A stretch of DNA of 64,000 bases from CAZAKZ01 sp964485695 (GCA_964485695.1 CAZAKZ010000012.1:8157-72156); one strand, 5' to 3'. Numbered from the stretch's first letter, positions 32,347 to 41,604 are shown. Notes: a model not told the origin generated them from the letters alone. Numbers and translations: made by a program.

Positions 32347-33921
32347 TTAGCCGTTCAACATCATCGCCAGCGCCGCCTGATTCGCCAGGAGCCGGAGGAT
32401 CTTCAGTTCCTCTTTTCGCTTCGACGGATTCAGCGGTTCGTCCAGGTAGACGGCAAAAACGCCCTTGACTCGATTATCCAGAACCATTGGCACAAGAATG
32501 GCGGCTTCGATGTCCGGGCTTCCGGAGCAGAGGGGGCCGTGGAACTCGGGATTTTGTTCGTGTGTGATGAAAAGCTGGTCTCCGCCCCCCCCCAGAAGCT
32601 CGACCAGGCGCTGCCCTTCATCGGACATGGAAAGAAGCAGCGGGTCGTTTCTGAATCCGCTCTTGAACCGCGCTTCGAGCTTCGCTTCGCTCTCGTCGAC
32701 GAACATCAGGCTGCCGCCCGTTGCGTCGAGCGCCTGGCAGGCTGTCGACAAGATCTTGGTCGCCGACTTTTCGAGCGAGCTCCCGCTGGCCAGGCCGCGG
32801 CCGATCTCGAGGAGATCCCTGAGCAGGCTCTTGGTCCTGGAATCTTCGGCGCTTCCAATGTCGCCCCGGATCTCCTTGGCTTCCACGGCGGTGGGGCGGT
32901 TTTCGCTCGCGCCAGAAGATGCCTCGGCGTGGGCCGTCTTTTCGTTGCCTGGGTGGCGCGCTGGCGTCCGTACCGCGAGGGGCTCTCCGGCCACGGGCCC
33001 GCCTTCGGCAACGCGGGCTCGGGGTAGGGTCGCTCCCTGCTGGGGCTTTGGGTCGGGAGATGGGGCGCTTCCGGTGAATGTGCCGAAGAAGTCGTCCGCT
33101 TCCCGAGAGGTCGAGTCGCCCTGTGGTTGCGCGTCGAGCTGGGCCGCCGAACCGCTCTCCTGGCGCCCTGACGGGGCCTCCTGGCTCGGTGCGCTCTGTA
33201 TCGCGACGTCGGCCATGGCGGGCTGAAGAGGCTGTTGCGGCTCAGCGCCGGCTCCGCCTGACTTCCGGAGCGACAGAAGGCGGGTCTCCACCTCCTTCAG
33301 GATCCTCTCTTCGTCTGCCTGCTCTTCCTTGAGGTTGTACGTCTTTATGACGCGGGAGACCATCAGCTTGGAAACGGCCATGAAGGCCTCGAAGATGCCG
33401 TCGCCCCGGGTCGCGACGGTCGCGTATCCGGGAACCTTGCGGAAGTTCAGCTTTTCTTCCAGCTCGGCCGGAGAGATCGAGTTGTTCAGGTCCTGCTTGT
33501 TGTATTCGAACACGAGAGGAATGTTGTTCACGTTCAGCCCGTGAGCGCGCAGGTTGTCTCCGAGGTTTATCAGGCTTTCCACGTTCTCCACGAGGCGGGC
33601 TGGATCGCTGTCCGCAACGAACACGATGCCGTCTGCCCCGGTCAGAACGTATCGGCGGGTCATGTTGTACTTGACCTGGCCGGGCACGGTAAATCCCTGT
33701 ATCTTGACCTTGAACCTGCCGACCAGTCCCAGCTCTATGGGGAGAAAGTCGAAGAACAGTGTTCTGTCCTCGTCCGTGTCCAGAGAGACGAGTTTGACTC
33801 TTCCCTCCGGATCAATGACCTTGTGAATGTACTTGAGGCTGGTCGTCTTGCCCCCCAGGCCGGGTCCGTAATACACGACCTTCAGGCTTATGGTTTTTTC
33901 CCTTGGATCCAAGAGGCTCAT
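32347..33921 (-). CDS. MglA-like small GTPase fused to a GAF-like domain
   Basis: A 524-residue fusion. Residues 1-200 match the bacterial Ras-like GTPase MglA: KVVYYGPGLGGKTTSLKYIH (P-loop), DEDRTLFFDFLP, FTVPGQVKYNMTRR (switch II), VFVADSD and YNKQDLNN (NKxD base recognition). Residues 220-365 are an Ala/Pro/Glu-rich linker. Residues 370-524 resemble a GAF domain (LLEIGRGLASGSSLEKSATK, ALDATGGSLMFVDE, AILVPMVLDNRVKGVFAVYL). MglA itself is about 195 residues and controls polarity and gliding motility with MglB, which is not seen nearby. It lies on the opposite strand from both flanking genes and is probably monocistronic. The GAF domain may feed a ligand signal to the GTPase (inference). Confidence 0.85.
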   Translation of the reverse strand: MSLLDPREKTISLKVVYYGPGLGGKTTSLKYIHKVIDPEGRVKLVSLDTDEDRTLFFDFLPIELGLVGRFKVKIQGFTVPGQVKYNMTRRYVLTGADGIVFVADSDPARLVENVESLINLGDNLRAHGLNVNNIPLVFEYNKQDLNNSISPAELEEKLNFRKVPGYATVATRGDGIFEAFMAVSKLMVSRVIKTYNLKEEQADEERILKEVETRLLSLRKSGGAGAEPQQPLQPAMADVAIQSAPSQEAPSGRQESGSAAQLDAQPQGDSTSREADDFFGTFTGSAPSPDPKPQQGATLPRARVAEGGPVAGEPLAVRTPARHPGNEKTAHAEASSGASENRPTAVEAKEIRGDIGSAEDSRTKSLLRDLLEIGRGLASGSSLEKSATKILSTACQALDATGGSLMFVDESEAKLEARFKSGFRNDPLLLSMSDEGQRLVELLGGGGDQLFITHEQNPEFHGPLCSGSPDIEAAILVPMVLDNRVKGVFAVYLDEPLNPSKRKEELKILRLLANQAALAMMLNG

Positions 33922-34619
33922 CGATGGTTCCCCTGTCGGCCCCCGGTATTCCTACCTGCGTTACTACGTTTCCCAGGCTGCTGTGCCTTCTGCCCGCCAG
34001 GACCCGCTGCATACGCTGCACAGCGGGGGGGCCGGGTTGATACCCGGTCGTCGCCTGGCCCGTGTTGAATTCTCTCCGGGGTCTCCATATACCTCTTCGG
34101 TAAACAGGGTTTTAAAACTGATGTAAGAAGATTTTCGGGAAGTGACGCCGGGTGAGTTGGCCCGGATTGGCCTCGCGCGGTTCCCTCCTTTTAAAGCGCA
34201 TTGCCCTACATCTGGTAGGGCTATAACCGGGTTCCACCAAACAGTGTGCATCACCGGGACAATGAACCGTGCCCGTGTACCTGGCGCTGCGATCCGGGGC
34301 TTCGGGTGTATGATTTTGTTTCTCTTGTTTTTCGCGCCGGTACGAGCGCCGGTACGATCCAGGACAAAGAAAAGTTAGCCCGGTCCCGTCGGCGCAACTC
34401 GTTTCAAGGGTGCCGCTTTCATAAGGGGTGTTCGTGCAAACGTATTCTCCCGAGAGGGTCCTTTGGGTTTGTCGTTGACCCTTTCCCGGGATGAAAATAT
34501 TCTACTCGGGCCTGAATCGTCTAGAACGAGAGGGCGGTTGGTCTTCCCTTCCCTATTCCCCGCACAGACCCCGGGAACCGGTCTGTACGAACACGGATTT
34601 CACCAGAGGACCGCTTCTA
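33922..34619. other. 698-bp region between the MglA-like gene and dnaA
   Basis: No convincing reading frame; rpmH and rnpA, common dnaA neighbours, are absent. It contains an AT-rich patch with the palindrome GTTTTAAAAC (34109-34118), a perfect hairpin GCCCTAC-5-GTAGGGC (34203-34221) without a T-run, a short direct repeat of GCGCCGGTACGA-type sequence (34335-34360), and the dnaA promoter at 34475-34503. No perfect TTATCCACA box was seen here. Confidence 0.5.
34475..34503 (+). promoter_or_regulatory. sigma-70 type promoter of dnaA
   Basis: TTGACC (34475-34480), spacer of exactly 17 bases, TATTCT (34498-34503). Transcription from about 34510 excludes the earlier in-frame ATG at 34491 and leaves a 110-base leader before the ATG at 34620. 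Confidence 0.65.
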
Positions 34620-36089
34620 ATGTCGTTGCCGCCGACCTCGTGTGGCCAGGATCTTCAGGGCGTTTTCCTGTCACACATTCGTGGTGCTGTCGATTCGCAC
34701 ATCTTCGCCGCCTGGTTCAGAGACCTGGACCTCGGAGATTTCAAAGGGGGCGAGGTGGTTGCGAGTGTTCACAGCTCGTTTGTAAAAAACTACATGGAGA
34801 GGCGATTTCTGCCTGTCATGCAGGAGGCCGCTCGAGCCTGTCTTGGTGCAAACGCCGGGGTGCGTCTTGCTGTCCGCTCGCAAGAGAGCCCGGAAGCTGG
34901 CCCTCGGATCGCTCGCGAACGACCGCTCCGTGACGATTCACCTTCTTGTGATTCACCGTCTTGTGATAATACGAGCGGGAAAACAAATGGGAATTCAAGC
35001 AAGAATTCGAGCAAAAACCACCTTAACGACAAGCACCGCAACGACAGCCGCCTCAACGACGGCTACCTGTTTGAGAACTTTGTGGTCGGGCCCAGCAATC
35101 AGTTCAGTCACGCGGCCTGTCTCCAGGTCATCGGCGCTCCAGCCAGATCATTCAATCCGCTATTCATCCACGGAGCCTCCGGGCTGGGAAAGTCTCACCT
35201 GCTCCAGGCAACGTGCCGGACCATGATTCACAGAAATCCTTCCTTTCGTGTCCTCTACGTCAACTGTGAAGAATTCATCTCCCGGTTCGTTGCCGCGCTG
35301 AGCGGTGGCACCTTGGACGCCTTCAGGAGGAGGCTTCGCCGGGTCGACTGCCTCGTTGTCGACGACATCCATTTCCTCTCCAAGAAAAGGGGAATGCAGG
35401 AGGAGTTTTTTCACACCTTCAACGCTCTCTACGACAACAAAAAACAGATTGTTCTGTCCGCTGACTCTAAGCCCCACGACATGGCCCACTTTGAGGAGCG
35501 TTTGTTGACGCGGTTCCAGTGGGGTCTCTTGACTTCCATTGATCCCCCCTCGCTGGAGACCCGTCAAACCATTGCCGTTCGCAAGGCGCAAGACCACAAC
35601 CGCCATCTTCCTGAAAGTGTCTCCGGATATATTGCTCGTATCGTTCGAAGAAATGTTCGCGAGCTCGAGGGCGCCGTGAACAAGGTCCTCGCAGCCGCCG
35701 ATTTTCTGAACCGGGAGATCGACCTCGCCCTGGCCAAGGAGGCCCTTTCTGATCTGTCTGCTCATTCTGATTGTCAGAAGCGCCCGCTCAGCCCTTCCGA
35801 CGTTGCTACCACGGTTTCTTCACATTTCGGAGTTCGAGTATCTGACTTGAAGTCTTCGCGCCGGCTTCGGTCCCTGGTGATTCCCCGTCAGATCTCAATG
35901 TACCTCATCAAATCTCTGTCGCGCTGCTCTTTGAAGGACATTGGGGTGTTCTTTGGTGGGAGAGACCACACCACGGTTCTGTACGCTCTTCAGAGGATAG
36001 AGACTCTGATGTCCCATGACGCAGAGATCAGAAAATCCGTTCAGGCCCTTTTTGCCGAGCTGCAAGAAGAGATGCTGGGCGGCCAATAA
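34620..36089 (+). CDS. dnaA: chromosomal replication initiator DnaA
   Basis: A 489-residue DnaA, the AAA+ protein that opens oriC. Domain I is residues 1-75. Domain II (about 80-145) is a long hydrophilic linker rich in Ser/Asn/Asp/Lys. The AAA+ domain carries Walker A GASGLGKS at 185-192 (Ala-Ser replaces the usual Gly-Val, and Ser the Thr) and Walker B LVVDDIHF near 245-252, with the arginine-finger block LLTRFQWGL. Domain IV has the DnaA-box signature FFGGRDHTTVLYAL at 444-457. ATG 34620 follows AGAGGA and lies downstream of the promoter; upstream in-frame ATG 34491 is rejected. It is followed by the candidate oriC and dnaN. Confidence 0.96.
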   Translation: MSLPPTSCGQDLQGVFLSHIRGAVDSHIFAAWFRDLDLGDFKGGEVVASVHSSFVKNYMERRFLPVMQEAARACLGANAGVRLAVRSQESPEAGPRIARERPLRDDSPSCDSPSCDNTSGKTNGNSSKNSSKNHLNDKHRNDSRLNDGYLFENFVVGPSNQFSHAACLQVIGAPARSFNPLFIHGASGLGKSHLLQATCRTMIHRNPSFRVLYVNCEEFISRFVAALSGGTLDAFRRRLRRVDCLVVDDIHFLSKKRGMQEEFFHTFNALYDNKKQIVLSADSKPHDMAHFEERLLTRFQWGLLTSIDPPSLETRQTIAVRKAQDHNRHLPESVSGYIARIVRRNVRELEGAVNKVLAAADFLNREIDLALAKEALSDLSAHSDCQKRPLSPSDVATTVSSHFGVRVSDLKSSRRLRSLVIPRQISMYLIKSLSRCSLKDIGVFFGGRDHTTVLYALQRIETLMSHDAEIRKSVQALFAELQEEMLGGQ

Positions 36090-36748
36090 CCTGTCCGCGT
36101 GTAACTCGTTTGTTTTCTTTGTCTTGTGGTTTTGATGCCGAGTATTGGCTCCGGGTGTTTCCGTTGTATTGGGTGGATTTTCGGATACAATTTGTGGGAC
36201 GGTTGGTGGACTGATTCCTGTTGAAAACCCGTGGATATTTACTCTGGATACTCACATGTTCCCGAACGAGTGCCCGGGGTTTTCAACCCGGGTATTTTCC
36301 AGGCCGGAGACCGGCTCTTTTTCTGGCCACTTTTTCAAGGGGAACTGCCGGGTTATCCACCGCCGGTTTCCTGGAAAAGGGCATCATTACCTGTTAATTA
36401 TTAATACGTTGCGGCGTAATTGCGCCGGTTTTCCACAATCCACCACCGCTGGATATCTAAAGTAGAAATACGTTCTAATATTGATAAACATCCGCTCGCG
36501 ATTGATAAGGGTTCGCCATTGAAATTCGTCCGCCTGGGCATAGCCCATCCCGCAGAGGGGTGTCCGCTTGATCGCGTCGTGAGCGCCGCAAGCGATTTGC
36601 GTTGTTCATGATATTGCGGCGGGCGGTTGTGAAAAGGCAATCCTGGGTCTTCTGATCCGGCCGTTTCCGTATTGCGGCGAAGTCACGCGGAAATTGTCGA
36701 GGCCGGAGTCTTGACCGGTTCCGGAACGAACGTAGGGGAAACGTGATT
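36090..36748. other. candidate oriC (dnaA-dnaN intergenic region)
   Basis: A 659-base gap without genes. DnaA-box-like sites (one mismatch to TTATCCACA) are TTATCCACC at 36353-36361 and TTTTCCACA at 36429-36437, with a weaker GTGGATAT near 36230. Between and after them lies the most AT-rich stretch of the locus (36386-36410 and 36455-36515, e.g. TTAATTATTAATACG and TAATATTGATAAACA), suitable as a DNA-unwinding element. A TTGTAT-16-TACAAT promoter-like pair sits at 36164-36191. The position between dnaA and dnaN is that of many bacterial origins. Function is inferred, not shown. Confidence 0.6.
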
Positions 36749-37846
36749 ATGGAGTTCAGAGCCGACAGAAAACGTCTTCACGAAGCTCTTCAGGTCGTTG
36801 GCGGCGTGGCCATGCTGAGAACGCTCAAAGATGTTCTCCAGAACATTCACCTGGAAGCCAAAGACAACACGCTGACCCTGAAGGCCACGGACTACGAGGT
36901 TGGAATCCAGGTTCGTGTGACGGATGTCGCCGTCAAGAAAGAGGGCGCGGTGCTTCTGCCTTCCGCGCAAATCGTGGGCATCTTCCGGGAGGTGTCAGAC
37001 TCCGAGGTCGCATTTTCCGCAAGCGAAAACCAGTGTTTGATCAGCGCCGGCCGGAGCCGCTTTCGCGTGGTCCTGTACGCCCCGGATCTGTTTCCAGGTC
37101 TTCCGGAGTTCCCGGCTCGGATTGCGACGAAGACGAAGCGGGAAGATCTTTTGAAGATGATCCAGACCGTCGCCTTCGCTTCGGCCGATGAACGAACCCG
37201 GTATGCGTTCGATGGGATCAAGCTCTTGATTCAGGACGACAGGATCAAGATGGTTTCCACGGACGGCAAGCGCCTCGGATATTACTGGATGCCCATCGAG
37301 GCAGAAAAAGGCGCAGAAGTGGACGCACTGCTTCCCGCGAGGGCCATGTCACATTTCATCAAAGCCCTGGGCACCAAGGACGAGTTCTGCGAGATCGGCG
37401 TGGAAGAGAATCGATTCGGCATCCGAACACCCAACGTTGAGGTCTACTGCCAGCAGATCGAGGGGTCTTTTCCGAATTTCGCCCCGTTGATCGAAAAGGA
37501 GCTCACGAACCAGGTGACCCTGGATTCAGAGGAACTCCTTTCTTCCCTCAGGAGGGCGTCGCTGTTCACGGGCCTTGAGTCCCGGCTGATCAAGATGAAA
37601 CTGGACCCCGGTAACCTGAACGTGAACTCCAACGTGGCCGAAGTCGGAGAGGCAGAGACGGATCTTGCCATCGAATATGACGGAGAAACCACCGAGTTAG
37701 GATTCAACCCCGACTATTTGATGGATTTTCTCAAGACCGTCGGCGCCGGTTCCGTTTGCATGGAGTTCAAGGACGATACGACGGCCTCTCGTTGGTCCGC
37801 GGGAGAGAACTTCCTCTATCTCGTCATGCCGGTCTCCACCACGTAG
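36749..37846 (+). CDS. dnaN: DNA polymerase III beta sliding clamp
   Basis: A 365-residue beta clamp, the ring that tethers polymerase III; length equals E. coli (366). Typical segments are LHEALQVVGGVAMLRTLKDV, LPSAQIVGIFREV, VAFASADERTRYAFDGIKL, STDGKRLGYYWMP and the C-terminal peptide block FLYLVMPV that forms part of the partner-binding cleft. ATG 36749 fits AGGGGA about ten bases upstream; a GTG at 36743 would add two residues. It is followed nine bases later by the DUF721 gene. Confidence 0.95.
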   Translation: MEFRADRKRLHEALQVVGGVAMLRTLKDVLQNIHLEAKDNTLTLKATDYEVGIQVRVTDVAVKKEGAVLLPSAQIVGIFREVSDSEVAFSASENQCLISAGRSRFRVVLYAPDLFPGLPEFPARIATKTKREDLLKMIQTVAFASADERTRYAFDGIKLLIQDDRIKMVSTDGKRLGYYWMPIEAEKGAEVDALLPARAMSHFIKALGTKDEFCEIGVEENRFGIRTPNVEVYCQQIEGSFPNFAPLIEKELTNQVTLDSEELLSSLRRASLFTGLESRLIKMKLDPGNLNVNSNVAEVGEAETDLAIEYDGETTELGFNPDYLMDFLKTVGAGSVCMEFKDDTTASRWSAGENFLYLVMPVSTT

Positions 37847-37854
37847 GCAATACC

Positions 37855-38190
37855 ATGGACAACACTGTTTCCGGACGGAGGTCGAGGAATCCCAAGAAAA
37901 TAGGCGATGTTCTCGGCGCCTATCTTGAGCGGTCCGGGTTCAACGAAGTCCGCAACGCACAGAGGATGGCCGGAGCCTGGAAGGCCTCGGTGCCGGAGAA
38001 AGCCTACAGCGGGACACGGCTTGTACGCATCAAGGACGGGGTTGTTCATGTTGGAGTGACATCCTCGGCACTGATGTACGAGCTGAAGGGATTTTACAAA
38101 CAGGAAATCCTGGACCGGCTCAGGAAGAACGACATCGGATACGTGAGAGACTTACGGTTCAAGATGGAGTCTCCGACTGAGAACGAATAA
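37855..38190 (+). CDS. DUF721 (DciA-like) replicative helicase loader/operator
   Basis: A 111-residue DUF721 protein. The family is ancestral DciA, which interacts with DnaA and the DnaB helicase in bacteria lacking DnaC/DnaI. The core is IGDVLGAYLERSGF, MAGAWKASVP, and the beta-rich LVRIKDGVVHVGVTSSALMY, ending in FYKQEILDRLRKN. It sits between dnaN and gyrB, which is the typical location for this family. No dnaC or dnaI is visible in the window. Confidence 0.85.
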   Translation: MDNTVSGRRSRNPKKIGDVLGAYLERSGFNEVRNAQRMAGAWKASVPEKAYSGTRLVRIKDGVVHVGVTSSALMYELKGFYKQEILDRLRKNDIGYVRDLRFKMESPTENE

Positions 38191-38206
38191 CAGGAACGAA
38201 TAACAG
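38181..38206. repeat. 13-bp direct duplication at the end of the DUF721 gene
   Basis: GAACGAATAACAG occurs twice head to tail (38181-38193, 38194-38206) with a partial third copy GAATGAAT. The first copy contains the DUF721 stop codon and the second repeats it out of the coding region, so this looks like a small slippage duplication in the 47-base gap before gyrB. Confidence 0.85.
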
Positions 38207-38237
38207 GAATGAATGATCGGCACGAGGTGGCAAAGCG

Positions 38238-40670
38238 ATGACCGCTGATATTAACAAATATGACGAGACGAGCATCAAGGTCCTGGAGGGCCTCGATGCC
38301 GTAAGGCGGCGGCCGGCCATGTACATCGGCGATGTCAGTTTCCACGGACTTCACCACATGGTGAACGAAGTTGTGGACAACTCGATCGACGAAGCCATGG
38401 ACGGGCACTGCAAGGAAATACAGGTTACACACCACAGGGACGGAAGTATTTCCGTGGTCGATGACGGACGAGGAATCCCGATCGGCTTCAAGGAAGACAA
38501 GAACAAGTCGGCGCTGGAAATCGTTCTCACCACGCTGCACGCAGGCGGCAAGTTCGACAACAAGTCCTACAAGGTGTCGGGAGGACTCCACGGCGTTGGC
38601 ATCAGCGTGGTCAACGCCCTGAGCGAGTGGATGGAAGTTGAGGTCTACCGCGACAGCAAGGCATACAGACAAAAATATGAACGGGGTGACCCGGCCACGG
38701 AGCTGGAAGAGGTTGGGCAGACCGACCGGCACGGAACGAGGGTGAACTTCAAACCGGACGCGGAGATCTTCGAGACAACGGAATTCGACTACCCGACCCT
38801 GTCCAGGCGGTTGCGGGAGCTGGCATTCCTTAACAAGGGCATCAGGATCTCGATAAAGGACGAGAACAAAGAGCAGGAAGAGATCTTTCAGTATGACGGC
38901 GGACTCAAGGAATTTGTTGAGTACCTCAACAAGAACAAGGTGCCCATTCACAAGGACATCATCTACGTTCAGAAGGAGCTGCCGGAATCGGACAACAGAC
39001 TCAGCCTTGAGATCGGCTTTCAGTATAACGACTCCTACAGGACCAACCTCTACAGCTACGTAAACAACATCTTCACCAAAGAGGGCGGGACCCACGTCAG
39101 CGGCTTCAGGTCATCCCTTACGCGGACGCTGAATCGGTACGCAAAGCGAAACAACCTCATCAAGGAGAACCAGAAGGCCCTCTCCGGGGAAGATCTTCTC
39201 GAGGGATTGACGTGCATCATTCACGCGAAGGTCGGGATTGACCCCCAGTTTGAGGGGCAGACGAAGTCCAAGCTCGGAAACAGGGATGTCGCCGGCCAGG
39301 TCGACGCCATCGTGAGCGAGCAGTTCTCGGCTTATCTGGAGGAAAATCCGTCAAGCGCGAAAGCGATCGTCCAGAAGGCGGTGGTTGCGGCCCAGGCCAG
39401 GGAGGCGGCCCGAAAGCAGCGAGAGCTGGTAAGGCGAAAGGGCCTGTTGAGCAGCGGGGGACTCCCCGGAAAGCTTGCGGACTGCTCTAGCCGCAATTCC
39501 GAGGAAACAGAGCTCTACCTGGTCGAGGGCGACAGTGCCGGGGGCAGCGCAAAGGCCGGGCGGGACAGAAAGTTCCAGGCGATTCTTCCCCTCAAGGGGA
39601 AGATAATCAACGTTGAAAAGGCGCGCCTGGACAAGGTGCTCGGACACAACGAGATCAGGACGATCATCACCGCCCTCGGGACCGGAATCGGCGACGACTT
39701 CGAAATCGACAAGCTGCGCTACAATCGCATCATCATCATGACCGATGCCGACGTGGACGGCTCGCACATCCGGACGCTGCTCCTCACGTTTTTCTACAGA
39801 CAGTACCGGGAACTCATCGAGGACGGACATCTCTATGTGGCGCAGCCGCCGCTCTACAGGATCAAGAAGAGAAAGAAAGAGCAGTATATACTGAGCGACC
39901 GGGAATTCGTCGATGCGATGATAGAACTCGGCACCGAAGGGTCAAGGCTCACCGCTTCGGGCGGCGAAGTGGTTATTGAAGGAGAGAGCCTTAAAAAACT
40001 GCTTGAGGCGGTCACGGAGATGGAAGAACTGGTCGCCTCTCTCGAGAGGCGCGGCCTGGCTTTTCGAGATCTCTTGTGCGGAGGTGAACATACCACCATA
40101 CCCGCCATGTTTGTCCAGACAAAAGGCGGCGATAAGAAACTCCTGAACGACACAGAGGATTACCACCGATTCAGGGAAAGCCTTGCCCGGGAGAAAGGCG
40201 GGCCGGTATCCATCTGGGAGGAGGGGGGCGATCTGGAGGACCGCGAACAGGCAGACGCGGAGGTGTATCACCTGCGGGAATCGAAAAAACTCGCTGTCCA
40301 CCTCAAGACCATTCGGAGCCTGGGCCTGGATCCGGCACTCTTTGAGAACGGAGACGACCAGAGCTTCAAGGTTGTGGAAGACAGCGGAGAAGAACACCAC
40401 CTGTCGAAGATTCGAAGCGTGATCGCGGTGTTCAAGGACATCGGACAGAAAGGCGTCGACATTCAGAGGTTCAAGGGCCTTGGCGAGATGAACCCGGATC
40501 AGCTCTGGGAAACCACGATGAACCCCCTAAAGCGCTCCCTGTTAAGGGTCCGCCTTGAAGACGCATACAAGGCGGAGGAGATATTCAGTATTCTCATGGG
40601 AACCCAGGTCGAGCCGAGAAAAGAATTCATTGAAACGTATGCGCGAGAGGCAAAGAACCTCGACGTGTAG
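38238..40670 (+). CDS. gyrB: DNA gyrase subunit B
   Basis: An 810-residue ATPase subunit of gyrase, close to E. coli (804). The GHKL ATP site is seen in HHMVNEVVDNSIDEAMDG, VVDDGRGIPIG and KVSGGLHGVGISVVNALS. The TOPRIM domain has EGDSAGGSAKAGRDRKFQAI and DADVDGSHIRTLLL. An insertion of about 165 residues between the TOPRIM halves (about 560-720), as in most Gram-negative GyrB proteins, precedes the closing RFKGLGEMNPDQLWETTM. GAGGTGG precedes the ATG. Its partner gyrA lies 36 kb away on the opposite strand rather than adjacent. Confidence 0.96.
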   Translation: MTADINKYDETSIKVLEGLDAVRRRPAMYIGDVSFHGLHHMVNEVVDNSIDEAMDGHCKEIQVTHHRDGSISVVDDGRGIPIGFKEDKNKSALEIVLTTLHAGGKFDNKSYKVSGGLHGVGISVVNALSEWMEVEVYRDSKAYRQKYERGDPATELEEVGQTDRHGTRVNFKPDAEIFETTEFDYPTLSRRLRELAFLNKGIRISIKDENKEQEEIFQYDGGLKEFVEYLNKNKVPIHKDIIYVQKELPESDNRLSLEIGFQYNDSYRTNLYSYVNNIFTKEGGTHVSGFRSSLTRTLNRYAKRNNLIKENQKALSGEDLLEGLTCIIHAKVGIDPQFEGQTKSKLGNRDVAGQVDAIVSEQFSAYLEENPSSAKAIVQKAVVAAQAREAARKQRELVRRKGLLSSGGLPGKLADCSSRNSEETELYLVEGDSAGGSAKAGRDRKFQAILPLKGKIINVEKARLDKVLGHNEIRTIITALGTGIGDDFEIDKLRYNRIIIMTDADVDGSHIRTLLLTFFYRQYRELIEDGHLYVAQPPLYRIKKRKKEQYILSDREFVDAMIELGTEGSRLTASGGEVVIEGESLKKLLEAVTEMEELVASLERRGLAFRDLLCGGEHTTIPAMFVQTKGGDKKLLNDTEDYHRFRESLAREKGGPVSIWEEGGDLEDREQADAEVYHLRESKKLAVHLKTIRSLGLDPALFENGDDQSFKVVEDSGEEHHLSKIRSVIAVFKDIGQKGVDIQRFKGLGEMNPDQLWETTMNPLKRSLLRVRLEDAYKAEEIFSILMGTQVEPRKEFIETYAREAKNLDV

Positions 40671-40939
40671 GCCGCCCGAGATTTCACCCGGCGGGCTTGA
40701 CCCGGCGCAACCCCCCGCCCCCGAGCGCAGTTACACCCACCCGGGACGAACAGGTGCGAAAAATCCACGGCCCGGGTCTCATGAGAGCGCTCGTTTCCTT
40801 CCGATACGTTGAACGCGGCAAGTTCCGCCCGATCCGCTCCATGAATACGGCCAGCACAGGGGATCGATGCGCCGCAGCGAGTTCAGCCGCATTCATGTTG
40901 CCGGGCGCCAGGACACGAGTTGAATCCGGGAATTGTGCA

Positions 40940-41548
40940 ATGAGATACATCGCAAAGATGCTGAAGAAGAGGCTCGGAGAGCTCCTGATCGACGAGGGCC
41001 TGGTCACGAGCGACCAGGTGGTGGATGCGCTGAAGGAACAGAAGAAGACGGGGCGGCCGATCGGCGAGATCCTGGTCTCCTACGGCGTGGTTTCGGAATG
41101 GGACATCACCTGGACCCTGGCCAACCAGTTTCAGTTACCCTTCCTCAACGCATCTAAATATTTCATCTCTCCGGAAGTCAGGGATCTGATTCCTCCGGAG
41201 ATGCTCCATCGACTCCAGTGTATTCCGCTAGACCGCTTTGACAACATCCTGATCCTGGCCGTGGCCGACATTCTCAACCACAAGAAGTTCGAGGAGCTCG
41301 AGTCCGTTACCGGATGTGAGATGTTCCTCTACGTCGGCCTGCCGTCAGAAATCACCCAGGTCCTTTCCAAGGAGTTTCCGCTGGATGGCCTGCCGACCCG
41401 CGGCCGCAAAGGCCAGAAGGCGCCACAGGACGCCGAGGCCCAGCTCGAGGCGGCGGCCAAGGGCGAGTGGGAGAAGCTCTTTGACGCGGCGAACGAGAAC
41501 GTTTTGAGCGACATCAGGCCGTTACAGCCCGACGACGAGGGGGACTGA
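40940..41548 (+). CDS. MshEN (GspE/PilB N-terminal) domain protein without ATPase domain
   Basis: A 202-residue protein made essentially of the MshEN domain that begins type II secretion and type IV pilus ATPases: LGELLIDEGLVTSDQVVDAL, then EQKKTGRPIGEILVSYG and NQFQLPFLNASKYFISPE-like sequence, with LIPPEMLHRLQCIPL. MshEN domains often bind cyclic-di-GMP. The C-terminal ATPase of PilB/GspE is missing, and the tail is charged. It may be a stand-alone sensor or adaptor. ATG 40940 is chosen, with ATG 40958 as an alternative. The 269-base gap after gyrB (40671-40939) shows no gene. Confidence 0.8.
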   Translation: MRYIAKMLKKRLGELLIDEGLVTSDQVVDALKEQKKTGRPIGEILVSYGVVSEWDITWTLANQFQLPFLNASKYFISPEVRDLIPPEMLHRLQCIPLDRFDNILILAVADILNHKKFEELESVTGCEMFLYVGLPSEITQVLSKEFPLDGLPTRGRKGQKAPQDAEAQLEAAAKGEWEKLFDAANENVLSDIRPLQPDDEGD

Positions 41549-41568
41549 GAGACGTCCGATCAGGTCGC

Positions 41569-41603
41569 CCCCGCGGGGACATATTTCCCCGCGGGGACAT
41601 ATT
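41569..41603. promoter_or_regulatory. palindromic direct repeats abutting the tatA promoter
   Basis: CCCCGCGGGGACATATT occurs twice (41569-41585 and 41587-41603) with one base between. Each unit starts with the perfect 10-bp palindrome CCCCGCGGGG. The second copy ends one base before the -35 hexamer at 41605, a layout typical of binding sites for a dimeric regulator. Confidence 0.55.
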
Positions 41604-41604
41604 G

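Noticed and set aside
34491..34619. Earlier in-frame ATG start for dnaA
   Set aside because: It lies upstream of the predicted transcription start (about 34510) and has no ribosome site; ATG 34620 has AGAGGA and gives the normal domain I.
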